Source of the DNA: Lomentospora prolificans
Lineage: Eukaryota > Ascomycota > Sordariomycetes > Microascales > Microascaceae
Direction: 5' to 3'
NCBI GenBank assembly: GCA_029532625.1
Contig: JARFXM010000004.1
Coordinates: 1,302,001-1,366,000 of the forward strand
DNA length: 64,000 nucleotides
In this document: in pieces, positions 1-11,658 of the stretch
Layout: each line of letters opens with the position of its first letter
Position numbering within the stretch: position 1 is the stretch's first letter
Program-made: the position numbers and the translations under genes
The notes under the pieces: model-generated
What the model was told of the DNA's origin: nothing
Databases searched by the model: none
Seen by the model: only the letters and a program-made list of their open reading frames with translations

Positions 1-1281
1 AACCTTATATATAATAATAATAACCTAGTAAGTAACTAGATAACTATTAATAAGTAAACCCTATTAATAATACCTACTTATAATAACTATTAATAAATAA
101 GCTCTTTTAGTAATAAATAAAGTTTAGTAAGTAATTATAACCTAGCTCTATAAGTAAACCTAAATAAGAAGTAAGTAAACTAATAGTATAGATATATCTA
201 TAGAAGTTATTAGAAAGTATATAGAAATTACTTATAAAGAAGTTATCTAAAAAAGAATAAATAATTCCTAGATAGGAAGGAATATAAGGAGGTAATAGTA
301 GTTATTAAGGAATTTTATAAAAAGTAAAAGGAGAACTATAGTTAGGTAAAGTACTTAGTAGTTTAGTATCTAGGGACTACCCTTAAAAGTATATTAGATA
401 TAAAGTAGCTAGGAACCTTATATAAGCTACTAGCTTATATAATAGTTACTAGCCTATAAGCCTACTATATAGATAATAAGATCCTTAGGGCTACTATAGA
501 GGCCCTATAGAGAATTAGTATATAAGAGCTTATAACCTACCTATTAGAAATAGTTACTAACTAGCTACTAAAAATACTAGTAAAGTATATATCCTTATAG
601 TTAGTAACCTCTTCTATAACTAAAAAGAGGTAGCTATAGAACCCCTTATAATATAAAAAAGAGGGTTAGAAGGTAAGTATTATAAGCTTAAAAGCTAGTA
701 AAGAGGTAGTAAGTAAGAAGAATAAAGAGGATAGTAATAAGAGTAGTAATAGTAATAACTTACTAGAAATTACTATATCTAGTAAGGAGACCCTACTATA
801 ATAATACTTCTAAAAGATTATAAAAGTAAATTCCCTAGTACTAAGATTATTACCTAATACTATTAATAATAAGAAGCTTCTTAAAGAAATAAGTAAGTAA
901 GTAAGTCTATAGTAGCTCTAAATTAAATAGTTAGTAATAGAAGTAGTAACTCTTTAATAGTAATTATAAAAGTAGAAAAAGGAGATCTAGGAGTTATATA
1001 GGATAATTAGCTAACTAGTAGTTATAAGTAAAGAGAAGAAGGAAAATATTAAAGAGAAGGTATATTAACTATTAATAAGAAGTAAGAAAGATTAGTAGGA
1101 AGGAGGAAAATAAATATAAAACCCTAAAAATACTAACTAAAGTCTCTTTTTTATAAATAAAATCTAAGTAAGTAAGTATATACTAGCTAGAATACCTTAT
1201 ATACCTTATTATCTTATAATACTAAACCTAAATTTAAAAATAAGCTAGTACTATCTACCCTTTAGATTCTAACTTTAAACT

Positions 1282-1683
1282 ACTAGTAAAGTACTAATAA
1301 GGTTATTAACTATTTTTCTTACTAGCTAGGGGTATTATTATATTATATTATATAAGTAAGTATAGAAGTATTCTATAATATACTATACTAATATAAATAA
1401 GTATAAATATATTCTAGTAGAACCTTAGTAGTAAGTAAGTAATACTAAAAGTTAAAAGTAAGAAATATATAAAGGAAGTAAGGAACTATAAACTAAATAG
1501 AAAGAATAAGACTATTTTACTATTATAAGAGAATACCTACCTATATATTAACTAACTATATAGAGGTAAACTTATATAAACTAGTAACTATATTAAATCT
1601 ATAAATAGTATTATAGAACCCTCCTGTTTACTTGTTAGTAGCTTGGCAGCTAGCAAGCAAGCGGACATGGCACAAGCTGTAAC
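1282..1683. repeat. Direct repeat copy A (~400 bp, LTR-like)
   Basis: It begins ACTAGTAAAGTACTAATAAG and ends near GCACAAGCTGTAAC. The same sequence recurs in the same orientation at 2393-2794 with scattered differences, nearly all of C/T or G/A type, which fits RIP. The two copies lie about 1.1 kb apart start to start with about 710 bp between them. Direct repeats of this length flanking a short core look like long terminal repeats of a small non-autonomous element. The expected TG...CA ends are not clear, possibly because of RIP. Confidence 0.7.
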
Positions 1684-2392
1684 ATAGCTAATCTAATAGT
1701 AATAGTAGGATAAACTATATTAAAGAAATAGTAATCTAAAATATAAAGGAAAGCTTATAAAAGATAGAATACTAATAGAGAATAAATAAAGAAGGGCTAA
1801 GGAAAAAGATAGATCCCCTAATTACTAAAAAGATTTCTCTAATTAGTATACCCTACCTCTATTAAGTAACTCTTAATTATAATAGCTACTAAGGAAGCTA
1901 TAGTAAATAAAGTAAAAGTATAAAAAGTATCCTTAATAGTTTAAAAATCTATTAGAAAATAGATAACTAGTAAGAGATAAGCTATCTAGTTAAAAAGATA
2001 TATAAAGATAATCCTAATACTAGTAAGGAAGAGAGAAAGCTAGAGCAGGCTAGCTACTCATTTATAGTAATATACTAGCAAGCTATAGCAAGGAGAGCAA
2101 GAGCAAAATAGATAGGGAGGAATTCAGTATCTATTATTCTTAGCTAATAAGTAAGGAAGAGTAGTTAATCAAGGTAGTAGTTAGTAGTATAAAGAGGAAT
2201 TAGATTAGATATTCCCTATAAGTTAGTATTTTCTTTATATAAACCTATATTACTAAATACCCTATATACCCTATCCCTATCCTTATCCTAATCCTAATCC
2301 TAATCCCTATCCTATCTACTACCCTATAATACTAGATCTAATAGAAGGATAGCAAGTACTTTCTATTAACTTAGGTTCCTAACTTCCTAAAT

Positions 2393-2794
2393 ACTAGTAA
2401 AGTACTAATAAGGTTATTAGTTATTTCTTACTAGCTAGGGGTACTATTATACTATATTATATAAGTAAGTATAGAGGTACTTAGTAATATACTATACTAT
2501 ATAAGTAAGTATAAATATACTCTAGTAGAACCTTAGTAGTAAGTAAATAATACTAGAAGCTAAAGGTAAGGAATATATAAAAAAAGGAAGGAACTATAAG
2601 CTAGATAGAAAGAAGAAGACTATTTTACTATTATAAGAGAATACCTACCTATATACTAACTAACTATATAGAGGTAAACTTATATAAACTAGTAACTATA
2701 TTGAATCTATAAATAGTATCATAGAACCCTCCTACTTACTTATTAGCAGCTTAGTAGCTAGCAAGCAAGCAGACATAGCACGAGCTGTAATAAC
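2393..2794. repeat. Direct repeat copy B (~400 bp, LTR-like)
   Basis: This is the second copy of the repeat at 1282-1683, in the same orientation, starting ACTAGTAAAGTACTAATAAG and ending near GCACGAGCTGTAATAAC. The differences from copy A are mostly transitions. The internal 710 bp (1684-2392) has no frame or recognisable coding motif. A tandem segmental duplication is the alternative to an LTR pair. Confidence 0.7.
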
Positions 2795-4059
2795 TATTTA
2801 GCTTATCTCTTAGAGCTTCTCTTAATCTTACTTAAAAGTTAAACTATTATTTTCTTAATTTATTAAAAGTATATCTTTTCTATCTTAACTTAAAAAGGGG
2901 TTTTTATATCTTTTATTCTTAGATCTTAAAAATTAGTATTTTTATTTAATAAAAATAAATAGGTTATAAACAACTAAAATATATCTTGGTTTCTTATATA
3001 TTATTACTAGATTATTTATAAATTATTCATTATATAGTTTAGAACTTATAGGATTCTAGGTTAGTCAAATATATACTTTAGTATAATTAAGTTTTTATTA
3101 ATAATTCTTTTAAACTAATTAGTAATTTTTATTTATAAAATATTTTAATAAATTTTTAATATAATATAATAAAGTTTTATAATTAAAAATATGTATAATC
3201 AATTTAGTATTATTAATCTATACTACTTTTATATATACTTTTATAAGTAAGGTAATTATATTTCTTATAGTCTCTCTTAATTCTGATTTAGTAAGCTTTT
3301 CTCTCCTTAAATTTAGTAGTTTAAGTCCTTTTAAAAGTTATAATAGGAAAATACTTTAAGATATTATAAGTTCCAATAGAAAATAATATAAAATTTTAAT
3401 ATTTCTATATTTAAGTTCAAAATAGAATTTTTAATCAAGTTTAATAATATTATCTTACCTAAGTTTAAAGTTAAAGAATTATAAGAGATATAGTATAATT
3501 ATATTTTAATAAGATAATTAATATTATAAAGTTAAATTAGAGAGTATTTACTATTAGTTTATATAAATATAAATAGAGATTTTAACTTAAAAAGCTCTTT
3601 TTTCGTCTAAACTTTTTTAGTTAACTTCTTTTTATATTTCTATCCTAGTTTTAAAATTAAGTAGGATCTAGTTTATCTCTAGATTATCTCTAGATTATCT
3701 TAGAATTATCTCTACCTCAAAGGTTTGAGGTATAATATTTTAATTAGTAATAATCTAAAAGATATAATCTAAAGATTTACTAATATATTAGTCTCTTTTT
3801 AAAGTATCCTTGCTAGAACTCTTCTAATTCTTATTATAGTTATAAAATATTTAGGGATTATAGGGAGTAGGCTCTTAATTCTAGCCTAGCTAAATATAAT
3901 TAGACCTTTAATAAAAATTTAAATCTTTATTACTCAGATAGTAGTGTATCTACTACTAATAACCTTTACCTTTCTCCTTGGTAGTGCATTGAGTAGTGCT
4001 GATTTCCTCGCTCATTGATGTCTCTTGTCCTTGATTTTCTGACCACTTAATCACAGGAG

Positions 4060-6088
4060 ATGGGGACCATGAGTTGCCGGACGCCTTTGCTTGTAAGTTT
4101 CCTTGGCTAGCGAAGTTATATGAAACGTTTTATTAACTGGGTCGTCAGCTATATATTGGGACTGGTCTCGGCCCTTCACTTCGGCTCGGACCAAGGGCGT
4201 ATGGGTCGTGGTCCTGGTCGACGACAGTTCCGGGTCGGTGTGCCTCAAACATTCACAACCCTCCAGGCCTTGATACATCAATTCCGAAGCCTAAAAAGAC
4301 AGATAGAGCTGTGGATCGGGTAAAATTCCTTCGTTCCTTCCGGTATAATGTGTTCTGATGGAGACCTAGGACCTGATTGTCTCGGTTCTCGAATCTGCGA
4401 ACAAGAGGGACGCAAGGAGCTACTTCCAGAAATATGTTGGTCATCTCGACTCGACTACGGGGAAACTCAGCTCGAGAATTGACATTCCCCAAACCATCAG
4501 AGACCGGCCGTTGTTTATACAAGGTGCGAACGAGACAAATTCGCATCAAAGCTCGGGATCGGCATTACATGTTGCAATCGTTAAAATATGCTGTCCTCAA
4601 ACTGTGGATGATTCGACCATGGCAGGTGTGGCGAGGACGCTTTCTCAACTTCGGACACTAGGCCTGGTTAGCGTTATTGTTCTTGACTGCGGGCGGCAGT
4701 CAACAATCCAGATGAGCTATGAGCAAGCTAGCCGCCTGATGATTCTGCTTGGCAGGTTCGACAAACAGCAAACCGTCGTTCTGGAACACGATGCCGTGTT
4801 TGACACAAACTCGCCAACCCTTCTTCAGCTTCTAAGAGCAGGCAAGATTCCTGTTATTAACGAATATCTTTATTCCCAAGACACGTGCCGCGTTGAGAAG
4901 ACGCACCCTGAAAGTACTGTCGTGACTCTCACCAGACTCTTGGGTGGTCACTCGCACCCATATGATAAAGATGGACCGTATGATGTTAAGCGGCCCTCTC
5001 CTGCTCTCGCAAATATTGAGTCAATAATTGTTCTTGACCCGGTCGGTGGTATACCAATGGCTGGGGGGGCAATCGTTCCTCATCGGTTCGTTAACTTGCA
5101 GCAAGAGTATTGGACCATTTTAGCCAACCTCACACAAGGGAATTTACCTAAATCACCAGAGGCACCAATGCGAGACATATTCGAAAGTCATCGACAGAAC
5201 TTGACAACGGTCAATGCTGCCTTGTCTATCTTGCCGCCGACTGCCTCTGCACTGATAGCGTCACCGTTATTGGCGGCAACTACTGCCCGGCCCGAAGCAG
5301 TTCCTCAAGATACGACCTCAACTAACCTTCCTTATGCAGGGTTTGCCACGGTGAAAACCCGCCCAACCAAAAACCCGTTAATACATAATCTCCTCACCGA
5401 TAAACCTGTCTACTCTCCCTCCCTACCGGTTGAGAAGTTCGCAAAGAAGGACCTGGCAGGAAAATATGAAGCTAGGGCTGAGATTGCCACACTCGTAAAG
5501 CGTGGGATGCCTGTTACTGTGTTGGGAGTAGATGGCCTGAGGCCTGGGCAACCGTCTATTTCAGGTACACATCGTCTCCGCCTCACCGACGACCAGGTCA
5601 ATCTCCCTAAGCTAGTTCATCTGATTGAGGATTCCTTCAATCGTAAACTAGACGTTGATAAATACCTCCAGCGTGTTAACCACAAGCTTGCTGGCTTGGT
5701 CATCGCCGGAGATTATGAAGGTGTTGCAATCCTAACCTGGGAAACGCCTTCTAGCCTCTCTGAAAAGGAAGCTTATAGACAGGGCCGGCTGGTTCCATAT
5801 CTCGACAAATTTGCTGTTTTAAAAGCCCGCCAAGGGAGCGGTGGCGTGGCAGATATCGTCTTTAATGCAATGGTCCAGGACTGTTTCCCCCAAGGCGTTT
5901 GCTGGCGCAGCAGGGCGAACAATCCCGTCAATAAATGGTACTTTGAAAGATCGGTTGGGGGAACCAAGAAATTGAGGGGCACACAATGGGTCATGTTCTG
6001 GACTACGGGTGGTCTACAGGCGCGCTCTGAAGTTCTCGCGGATTTTGAAGATGTATGTCGACAAATCCAGCCCTCCTGGGCGGATTAG
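4060..6088 (+). CDS. ARG2: Acetylglutamate synthase, mitochondrial (ARG2)
   Basis: Catalyses acetyl-CoA + L-glutamate to N-acetylglutamate, the first step of arginine (ornithine) synthesis in the mitochondrial matrix. The body (4370-6088, 573 codons with stop) is one frame. It starts DLIVSVLESANKRDARSYF, a segment conserved near the N-terminus of fungal ARG2. A degenerate amino-acid-kinase-like region follows (LHVAIVKI, VARTLSQL). The C-terminal part is the NAT domain, with EIATLVKRGMPVTVLGVDGL, LPKLVHLIEDSF and LAGLVIAGDYEGVAILTWE. An in-frame TAG at 4367 rules out simple upstream extension. A donor GTAAGT at 4093 and the acceptor CCTAG ending at 4369 join in phase to an ATG at 4060, giving about 583 aa. 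That is shorter than the usual 650-720 aa, so the presequence exon is tentative. The gene lies directly beside the RIP block. Family call is strong; the start is uncertain. Confidence 0.85.
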
Positions 6089-6458
6089 GACTGCGAAGTC
6101 ACATTGATACCATCGTCGGTCAATCACCAATTTGCATTCTGCCACGCCTCACCACGAACGAATATATGAGTAAATCAATTATGAATCTGCAGTAAATCGG
6201 ACACCAACCACCTTGTAAAGCTACAATGAGGGTCCTGCCGTGGGACCAGTATGTGTTGTACCGTACGAAAGCCCAGGTACGCAGTCGAAAGACAGAAAAT
6301 AGCCGGCGTCCCGCTGTACCAAAGGGATTGTTCATACGACTCCGGCTCGTGGCGCCCCAGCCCCGGGACCAATGTAAAGAAAAGTTACAGCTGGCCCGTT
6401 TCCATTATGGATTATTCTCTCTGCTCTGCCGATAGCTCGTCTAACCAATCATATAGCC
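6089..6458. other. Convergent 3' intergenic region ARG2 / GVP36-like
   Basis: This is the space between the 3' ends of two convergent genes. It must hold both terminators. I see no conserved gene or structured element in it. The minus strand of 6412-6458 stays open in a frame shifted from the spliced end of the neighbouring BAR gene, encoding LYDWLDELSAEQRE, which resembles that family's C-terminus. Confidence 0.5.
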
Positions 6459-7716
6459 TTGCGTTAGCCATCTCGCATGTTAGCACCAAACCAGAATGCA
6501 CTCACCTCCTGTTCCACTTGCAGGTTGTCAATAATAGGAGCGAGTTCACTAAGAATTTCAAAGGCCTTCTTGTGATACTCGGCTTGGGCAGCGACGAGCT
6601 CGGCCAAATTCCGAAGCGGTTCGGGGGTATCCAAGACCTAAGTGTTCCAAATCAAGTCAGTTTTCGCCTTAGTTGATCGGATTGATAATACGCCGGTGCG
6701 CTGGAACCACTGAATTAGATGTATGCATACGTTCTTCATAACGCTCACAGCCTCCTCAGTTTGGGTGACGAACTCGTCCTCCGCTTTCTCAATTTCCTCC
6801 TGCGCCTCGGCACTGAGCTCGAAGTCGTTGAGTTGATCCGTTCGTGGCGATGATGGGGCATGTATTTTCCAAGTTGTGCCTTTGACTCGAGCCTTTGTGG
6901 TGTCAAGGGATAGCCTTGACTTCTCAACATTCTTTCTCGCCCGAGTAGCGAACATTAAATTCGTATTAAGCGTGGTGTTCCACCCAGCCAAAAAGTGGCT
7001 CTGGATTTGAGCATCCTGTGCGAGGCGTGCTTCACCAACGCGTTCCATAGCTAACGCGTATTTTTCCAATGCGGTCGCGAGGGGATCCTCACCCGCACTG
7101 GCATGGTTCTGGTGGAGAACCTGGCTGCTTGAGAGAGAAGCCCGCGCGATAGCATGATTAAATGTCTTTGGCTGAGGCTTTGCGGATGGGGGCGCGACAA
7201 GGGCGGCTTGAGCCTCAGCGGGTGTAGTTGCCGCTGATAGGAGTGATACTTTCTCCGATACAGTACGTCCAAGATCTTGGAAAGTTTCTTTGATGTTTGG
7301 CGGGTAATCATAGGCCTCGTTAGAGAAGTGCGAGCTGCGGTTGCGGGTTAGGTATCCTGAAAGACGTAGCTATATCCATAACAGTGCCTTGAGACTCACG
7401 TTACGGACAGCATTTTCTGGTGTGCCTGCTTCAGAGCATCCACGCGCTTTTCAAGATCAATGTAGTCGGGTGGAAGTTGTGTCTAACAAGGAATTAGGTT
7501 GATTTCCAAATTTTAAATACAGACTCTGGCTGGAGATACCTTATCGTCCGCTTGCCCTAGCTGCTCTTTGGTATATTGAAGGGTTCTCGTCGCAAAAGGA
7601 GTGATCTGGGCACCGAGGGATCTGGCAAACCAAGTGAGATTAGCTCAGTACTCCGATGATACTATCTGACACGGGGTTACTCACGCCAGTCCCTTTCCAA
7701 AATCTTTGAAATCCAT
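6459..7716 (-). CDS. BAR-domain protein, GVP36 family
   Basis: Predicted membrane-curvature-binding BAR protein related to yeast Gvp36, which acts at Golgi and endocytic membranes. The start MDFKDFGKGL (ATG at 7716) is followed by exons of about 7685-7716, 7540-7621, 7400-7482, 6731-7334 and 6506-6637 plus a short last exon. The junctions keep phase and give the conserved blocks QLPPDYIDLEKRVDALKQAH, SNEAYDYPPNIKETFQDLGR, EKYALAMERVGEARLAQDAQ, AGWNTTLNTNLMFATRARKN and EIEKAEDEFVTQTEEAVSVM. These are the helical heptads of the BAR dimer, about 313 aa in all. The spliced frame ends QEAI-stop at 6459; another frame continues to 6412 with a plausible family tail, so the last junction is unsure. 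It is divergent from the complex I gene, with 436 bp between start codons. Confidence 0.85.
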
Positions 7717-8152
7717 GTTTGCCAGCCTCACCGAACGTCAAGTCCGGGCTGTTAGCTGCTTGCTGTAGTTTTCCGAGGAAGGAATAAAAGAGCGATGAAC
7801 GTTGGGGGAAAGTGGTCTTGGATCTCGGTTCAGTCTGTTGTTCGGTTTCGGCAGGTAGTGTACGTAATCATGTATCTATGGGTACGGTTTAGGTGCAAGG
7901 AATACTGCCATCCGCCACCCCAATGCTGTCCTTTGAAATGGAGCCCACGACCAAAGACCTGTTTCTCTCACCAGCCAAAAACGATGACTCAGCACTCCTC
8001 AGTTTTCACTCGCCCTTAAACATTGTTTCCAATGGTATTGCAGCGTTGGTAAATTACGCGTGAGCTTAGTAACCAACCAAGCATTTCAACCTCGTCCCCA
8101 GCAGAATCCGGGATCAGATTTCGTGATCCTCTCAACACCTCCGACTGTCAAC
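7717..8152. promoter_or_regulatory. Divergent promoter region, GVP36-like / complex I subunit
   Basis: The 436 bp lie between two divergent start codons and must contain both promoters and 5' leaders. I see no canonical TATA box or obvious palindrome. CCAAT occurs at about 8030 on the plus strand (TTTCCAATGG), a common element of fungal respiratory promoters, but one copy is weak evidence. Confidence 0.4.
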
Positions 8153-8978
8153 ATGCGCTCCACTTCTCGCCTTTTGGCACGTTATCTCGAACCGGGTGTG
8201 CCCACTGGCTTAACAGGCCTGTGGACACACGCAGCTCCCAGATCTGCGTTGCTTTCTGTCTACTCAGCTACGCTCGCAAAACTTCAGCGATTCCCCGAGT
8301 CCTCACTTTATCGCCAATCCGTTGAGTCATTGACAAAGTATAGACTTTCTCTCGTTGAAAAGGCGATACCTGCAGGCTATGATGACTGGGCTACTAAGAT
8401 GCAGAAATTAGTAGCGGAGAATCCTGGTCATTTCCGTCCAATTGGTGACAACATAGCTGCTCCTAAACGACGAACTTTCTTCCTCGGTGGCAAGACGTAT
8501 CTTTACCCGGAAAGACGCACACAGAGGGATGTCAGGGAAGAAGAATGGAATGGAGAGGAAGATCATGGTCCCGTGCCTGAGGGCCAGAGGGCGGCAGAAG
8601 AGAAAACCGACCTGGTTCCAGGTGTGAAAGACGAAGCTCTACCTAGCGATCTTCAGGCGCATCTGAGTAGCGAGCCACAGTTGACTGCGTCTCAGTGAGT
8701 GACCTAAAACTTAATTTTCTAAGTTCCCTCGCTAATTCCCTCAGGGTTGCCGAGCTTGAGAACTCGATTGGTGCGGGTCTACTAGAGGAGGTCATTCAAG
8801 TAGCGGAGGGTGAGCTGGAGCTCTTGGATGTTATGCATGAGGCCAAAATGTAGGTGTCCCATAAGACCTTCTCCCGCCCTATCTTGACCGAGCTAATAAT
8901 TCCACTTTGGACAGATGGGAATCGCTAGAAGAGAAGCCTGTCACTGGCCAGTGGACCTATTTTGACCGGACTTCGTAG
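8153..8978 (+). CDS. NADH:ubiquinone oxidoreductase 29.9-kDa subunit (NDUFA5 type)
   Basis: Accessory subunit of mitochondrial complex I. Three exons (8153-8694, 8745-8849, 8915-8978) join in phase to 236 aa. The start MRSTSRLLARYLEPG is followed by LTGLWTHAAPRSALLSVYSA and TLAKLQRFPESSLYRQSVES, the ETC complex I conserved region (NDUFA5/B13). An acidic tail follows, ending WTYFDRTS. An upstream in-frame ATG at 8060 would add 31 residues, but the chosen start gives an Arg-rich mitochondrial presequence. The intron donors GTGAGT and GTAGGT and acceptors TCAG and ACAG are clear. The call rests on the conserved N-terminal core. Confidence 0.85.
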
Positions 8979-9573
8979 GATTGTCACTAAACTACACTGT
9001 ACAAGCTTATAACTGTAAATTGATTTTCTACTCGTTATTTTGTTCCTACCATTCTCCGTCTTTGCACACCAGGATATTCTATTAAGGATTTGGATGCTCT
9101 GGGGTTCATCTTCCGGGTTAGGTTTGGCCATGTATAGATTTCTGCCTCCCTCTGCTGCAGTACTCAACCGCCACTTGCTCCCCACGTCAACGCGACCCCG
9201 CTAGGAGGGGTTGAGCCTCGATTCTGCTCCATTTGAGGCGAATCCCGCGTATTAACTATCGGCCACGCCGCTGACCCTGCAACCCTCCGCCGATTTTGCT
9301 AAGTAGAAACCTGCACTTCCCTATGCAACAGTAGGCGGGGAGGTTCGTGAACGACGACCTGGATGACTGCTCCTCCCGCCTGTCCGAGGACGGTGCGCAT
9401 GCATCTCCCTAGCGCCGCCGTACAAATCGATGTGGCTTCCCAAGAAGGACGTAGAGCAACTTCTTGGTAGACTGGAGGTTGAGCTACACCGTTCGTATGG
9501 GTGGCATGGGTTTCAATTGAGTAGCCTTTCGTCATATTTCTGCGATTGACGATTAGGAGGTCTACGGGGCATT
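8979..9573. other. Convergent 3' intergenic region, complex I subunit / EED
   Basis: 595 bp between the 3' ends of two convergent genes. Short open frames occur on the minus strand but none shows a recognisable motif or codon pattern. I see nothing else in it. Confidence 0.5.
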
Positions 9574-11658
9574 CTACCCCTTCGCCCACCTCTGGAGGAT
9601 AAGTGCTACGTTCGAGCTCCCCACCACGACGCACCACTCTCCTCCGGGGCTCCAGCCTACCTGGCGACCAACGAAGCTCGACATGCCAAAAGCCTCCACT
9701 TTATGCGCCTTCAAAGGCTTGTGAGGCGAGTCAATGTTATATTTGAACTCCCAGCCGGAAATTGTGTCCTGTGTGTAGTTGCTCAAGGCGCTGAAGGTCT
9801 TGTTTCCCGATTCGTTCGTTTTTCGAGCCGATAGAGCACCACTATTGGCTTCTCGGTCGTTCGCGTCTCGGGGCTTTTTAGACAGCTGAGCCGATCCGGT
9901 CTTACGAGGGTTTGATAACTGGAGCCAGGATGGCCGTATAGCCCCGGCGACCTCTCCATTCTGGGTATTGCCCAGGTTGTCAAGAAAATCATGGTACGCT
10001 CGGAGGCGTTCAAAATCCCAAAAAAAAATTTTACCATTCGCATTACAGAAAGCGAGGACGTGATTCTGGTCCGGTACGCAGTGGAGGCGAAACCGCATGA
10101 AGAACTGTGGCCCACAGCCAGGAGTATCGAACTCTAGTATCCTAGTGTATAATACTGGACCAGCTGGTGATATCGAAGGGCTGAATGCCGACCTAGTTAG
10201 TCGGCTTGGATCATAGGCTGTTGGAGCGGTGGACTGAGGAGGAGGTGGGTCCTTTGAAGAGAATCCCTCAATGCTCCATAGGACTATCACCTCATCGTGG
10301 CATGCCCTAGATAGAATTTTGTCACCGTAGAAGGCAACACTGTTGACTCCCCCCATCATTAGCCAAGTTACTTGCTGTCATCTCTACCAGTCATATCTTA
10401 CCAATCTACCAGAGCACTATGTATCTCTGAAGTTGAGAAATGTGAATAATGAAGCTCACGAGGACGGTAGATTGCTTCGGTCGGTAGGGTAGGGAGAGTC
10501 CACTGTTTCCATATTAGCTCAACATCGCTAGAAAATCCAGTTGGATGTCCCAACCAAGTTGATCACGCCATCATGCCCGGCAGAGAGAACATATCTACCG
10601 GTGTCGTGGAATGCCTGCCTCGTGAACACTAGTGAGCATGGACCTCGAACATTTTTCCCTTTCTTAATAGGGGAGGAGCCACGCAGCTGCCATTGCTACT
10701 TACCACACTGAGTAAAGAAGCACAGTGACCTTCACCACCGAGGAGGTATAGGCATGGTTGTTTGGAATGTACGGCGTCAAGACTCCAGATTCTCACCGTT
10801 GTATCATCTGATGCCGAGGCTATAATAGCAGGGTCACTTGGTGAGGTAGCTAGATCGTTGATCTCCTAAGAAGGGGTCAGTAACCCTCAGGTATATTGCA
10901 TATTTAAAAATACCTACACCGCCATGACCAACAAGGCACTCAATAACTAGAAGTTAGCCAAGAATCTTATTAGGAGCGATAGACGAGGTTTGACTTACAG
11001 CACCTACACTACTATGAGTGATATCATAAACTTTGATCTTGCAGTCTCTTCCAGCAACACACAGAAGCGGATTTCCAGTTAGCCTGTCTTTGGACCATGT
11101 GCAGCAGCAGTTCAGCGCATCATCCTAGGTACATATGTTTAGAATTCTAAGATACGTGGATAGATAGGCAATCACGGGCCGCGATGGGATGGCAAGAACG
11201 TGTGGCTTACGTCGTTGTCTCTAATGATATTGATGATTTCACAGGGACTTGGATCATCCCTCTCCCTGGAAAGTTTACAAATGATAACCTATTCTTGTTA
11301 AAGGTAGCCTCTAAAGTTGGAGGAGATATGAGATATGCTTACATGCTTCTTGCTAATTGCAGCGAACACTGGGCTTTGGTTAAGCGGCTGGTAAGGGCAG
11401 AATTTTACGTCAAAGAACTCTAAGCTGAGCTGTGAATATGATTCCGAGACGATTACGAGCTTGTATAATTACCTGCCACCGCGTCTCCGCGAGCTTTCAG
11501 ATAGCGAGTATCGGTCTAAAACTATTGTTAGTTGGCCCGCTCATGCGATATACTGCACAATTATGCGCCGTCACCTCGAGGCCGAACGACACCCGCAGCC
11601 TGGGTAGGTCGAACGCGCTACTATCAGGGATAGCGGCGTTATCCTTCGCTGGAGGCAT
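9574..11658 (-). CDS. EED: Polycomb PRC2 subunit EED (ESC-like WD40 protein)
   Basis: WD40 beta-propeller subunit of Polycomb repressive complex 2, which binds H3K27me3 and stimulates the methyltransferase in the nucleus. Read on the minus strand, successive exons give EFFDVKFCPYQPLNQSPVFA, CKIKVYDITHSSVGA, LVGHGGEINDL, ATSPSDPAIIASASDDTTVR with IWSL, FHDTGRYVLSAGHDGVINL, WTLPTLPTEAIYRPRELHYS, HFSTSEIHSALVDC, VAFYGDKILSRACHDEVIVL and the last exon to 9574. The GHG..INDL and SAGHD..I patterns match EED rather than generic WD40 proteins. Exons are roughly 9574-10339, 10402-10502, 10556-10614, 10704-10865, 10918-10946, 10999-11124 and further ones to about 11530. The first exon is unsettled; an ATG at 11658 (MPPAKDNAAIP) is the best candidate but its junction phase does not resolve cleanly. 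Confidence 0.82.

Larger units (their letters stand above)
1..3950. repeat. AT-rich RIP-degraded block (transposon graveyard)
   Basis: The block is strongly A+T rich and dominated by TA, AGTA and CTAG strings, while CA, TG and CG dinucleotides are scarce. No open frame of useful length exists on either strand. This is the signature of repeat-induced point mutation in Pezizomycotina, with CpA changed to TpA on both strands. A short stretch near 1620-1685 is less mutated and still holds several CA, TG and GC dinucleotides. From about 2800 to 3950 the sequence is T-rich and I see no repeat unit or gene in it. Composition switches sharply to gene-like near 3960, about 100 bp before the ARG2 gene. 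The original element cannot be identified from coding content. Confidence 0.85.
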
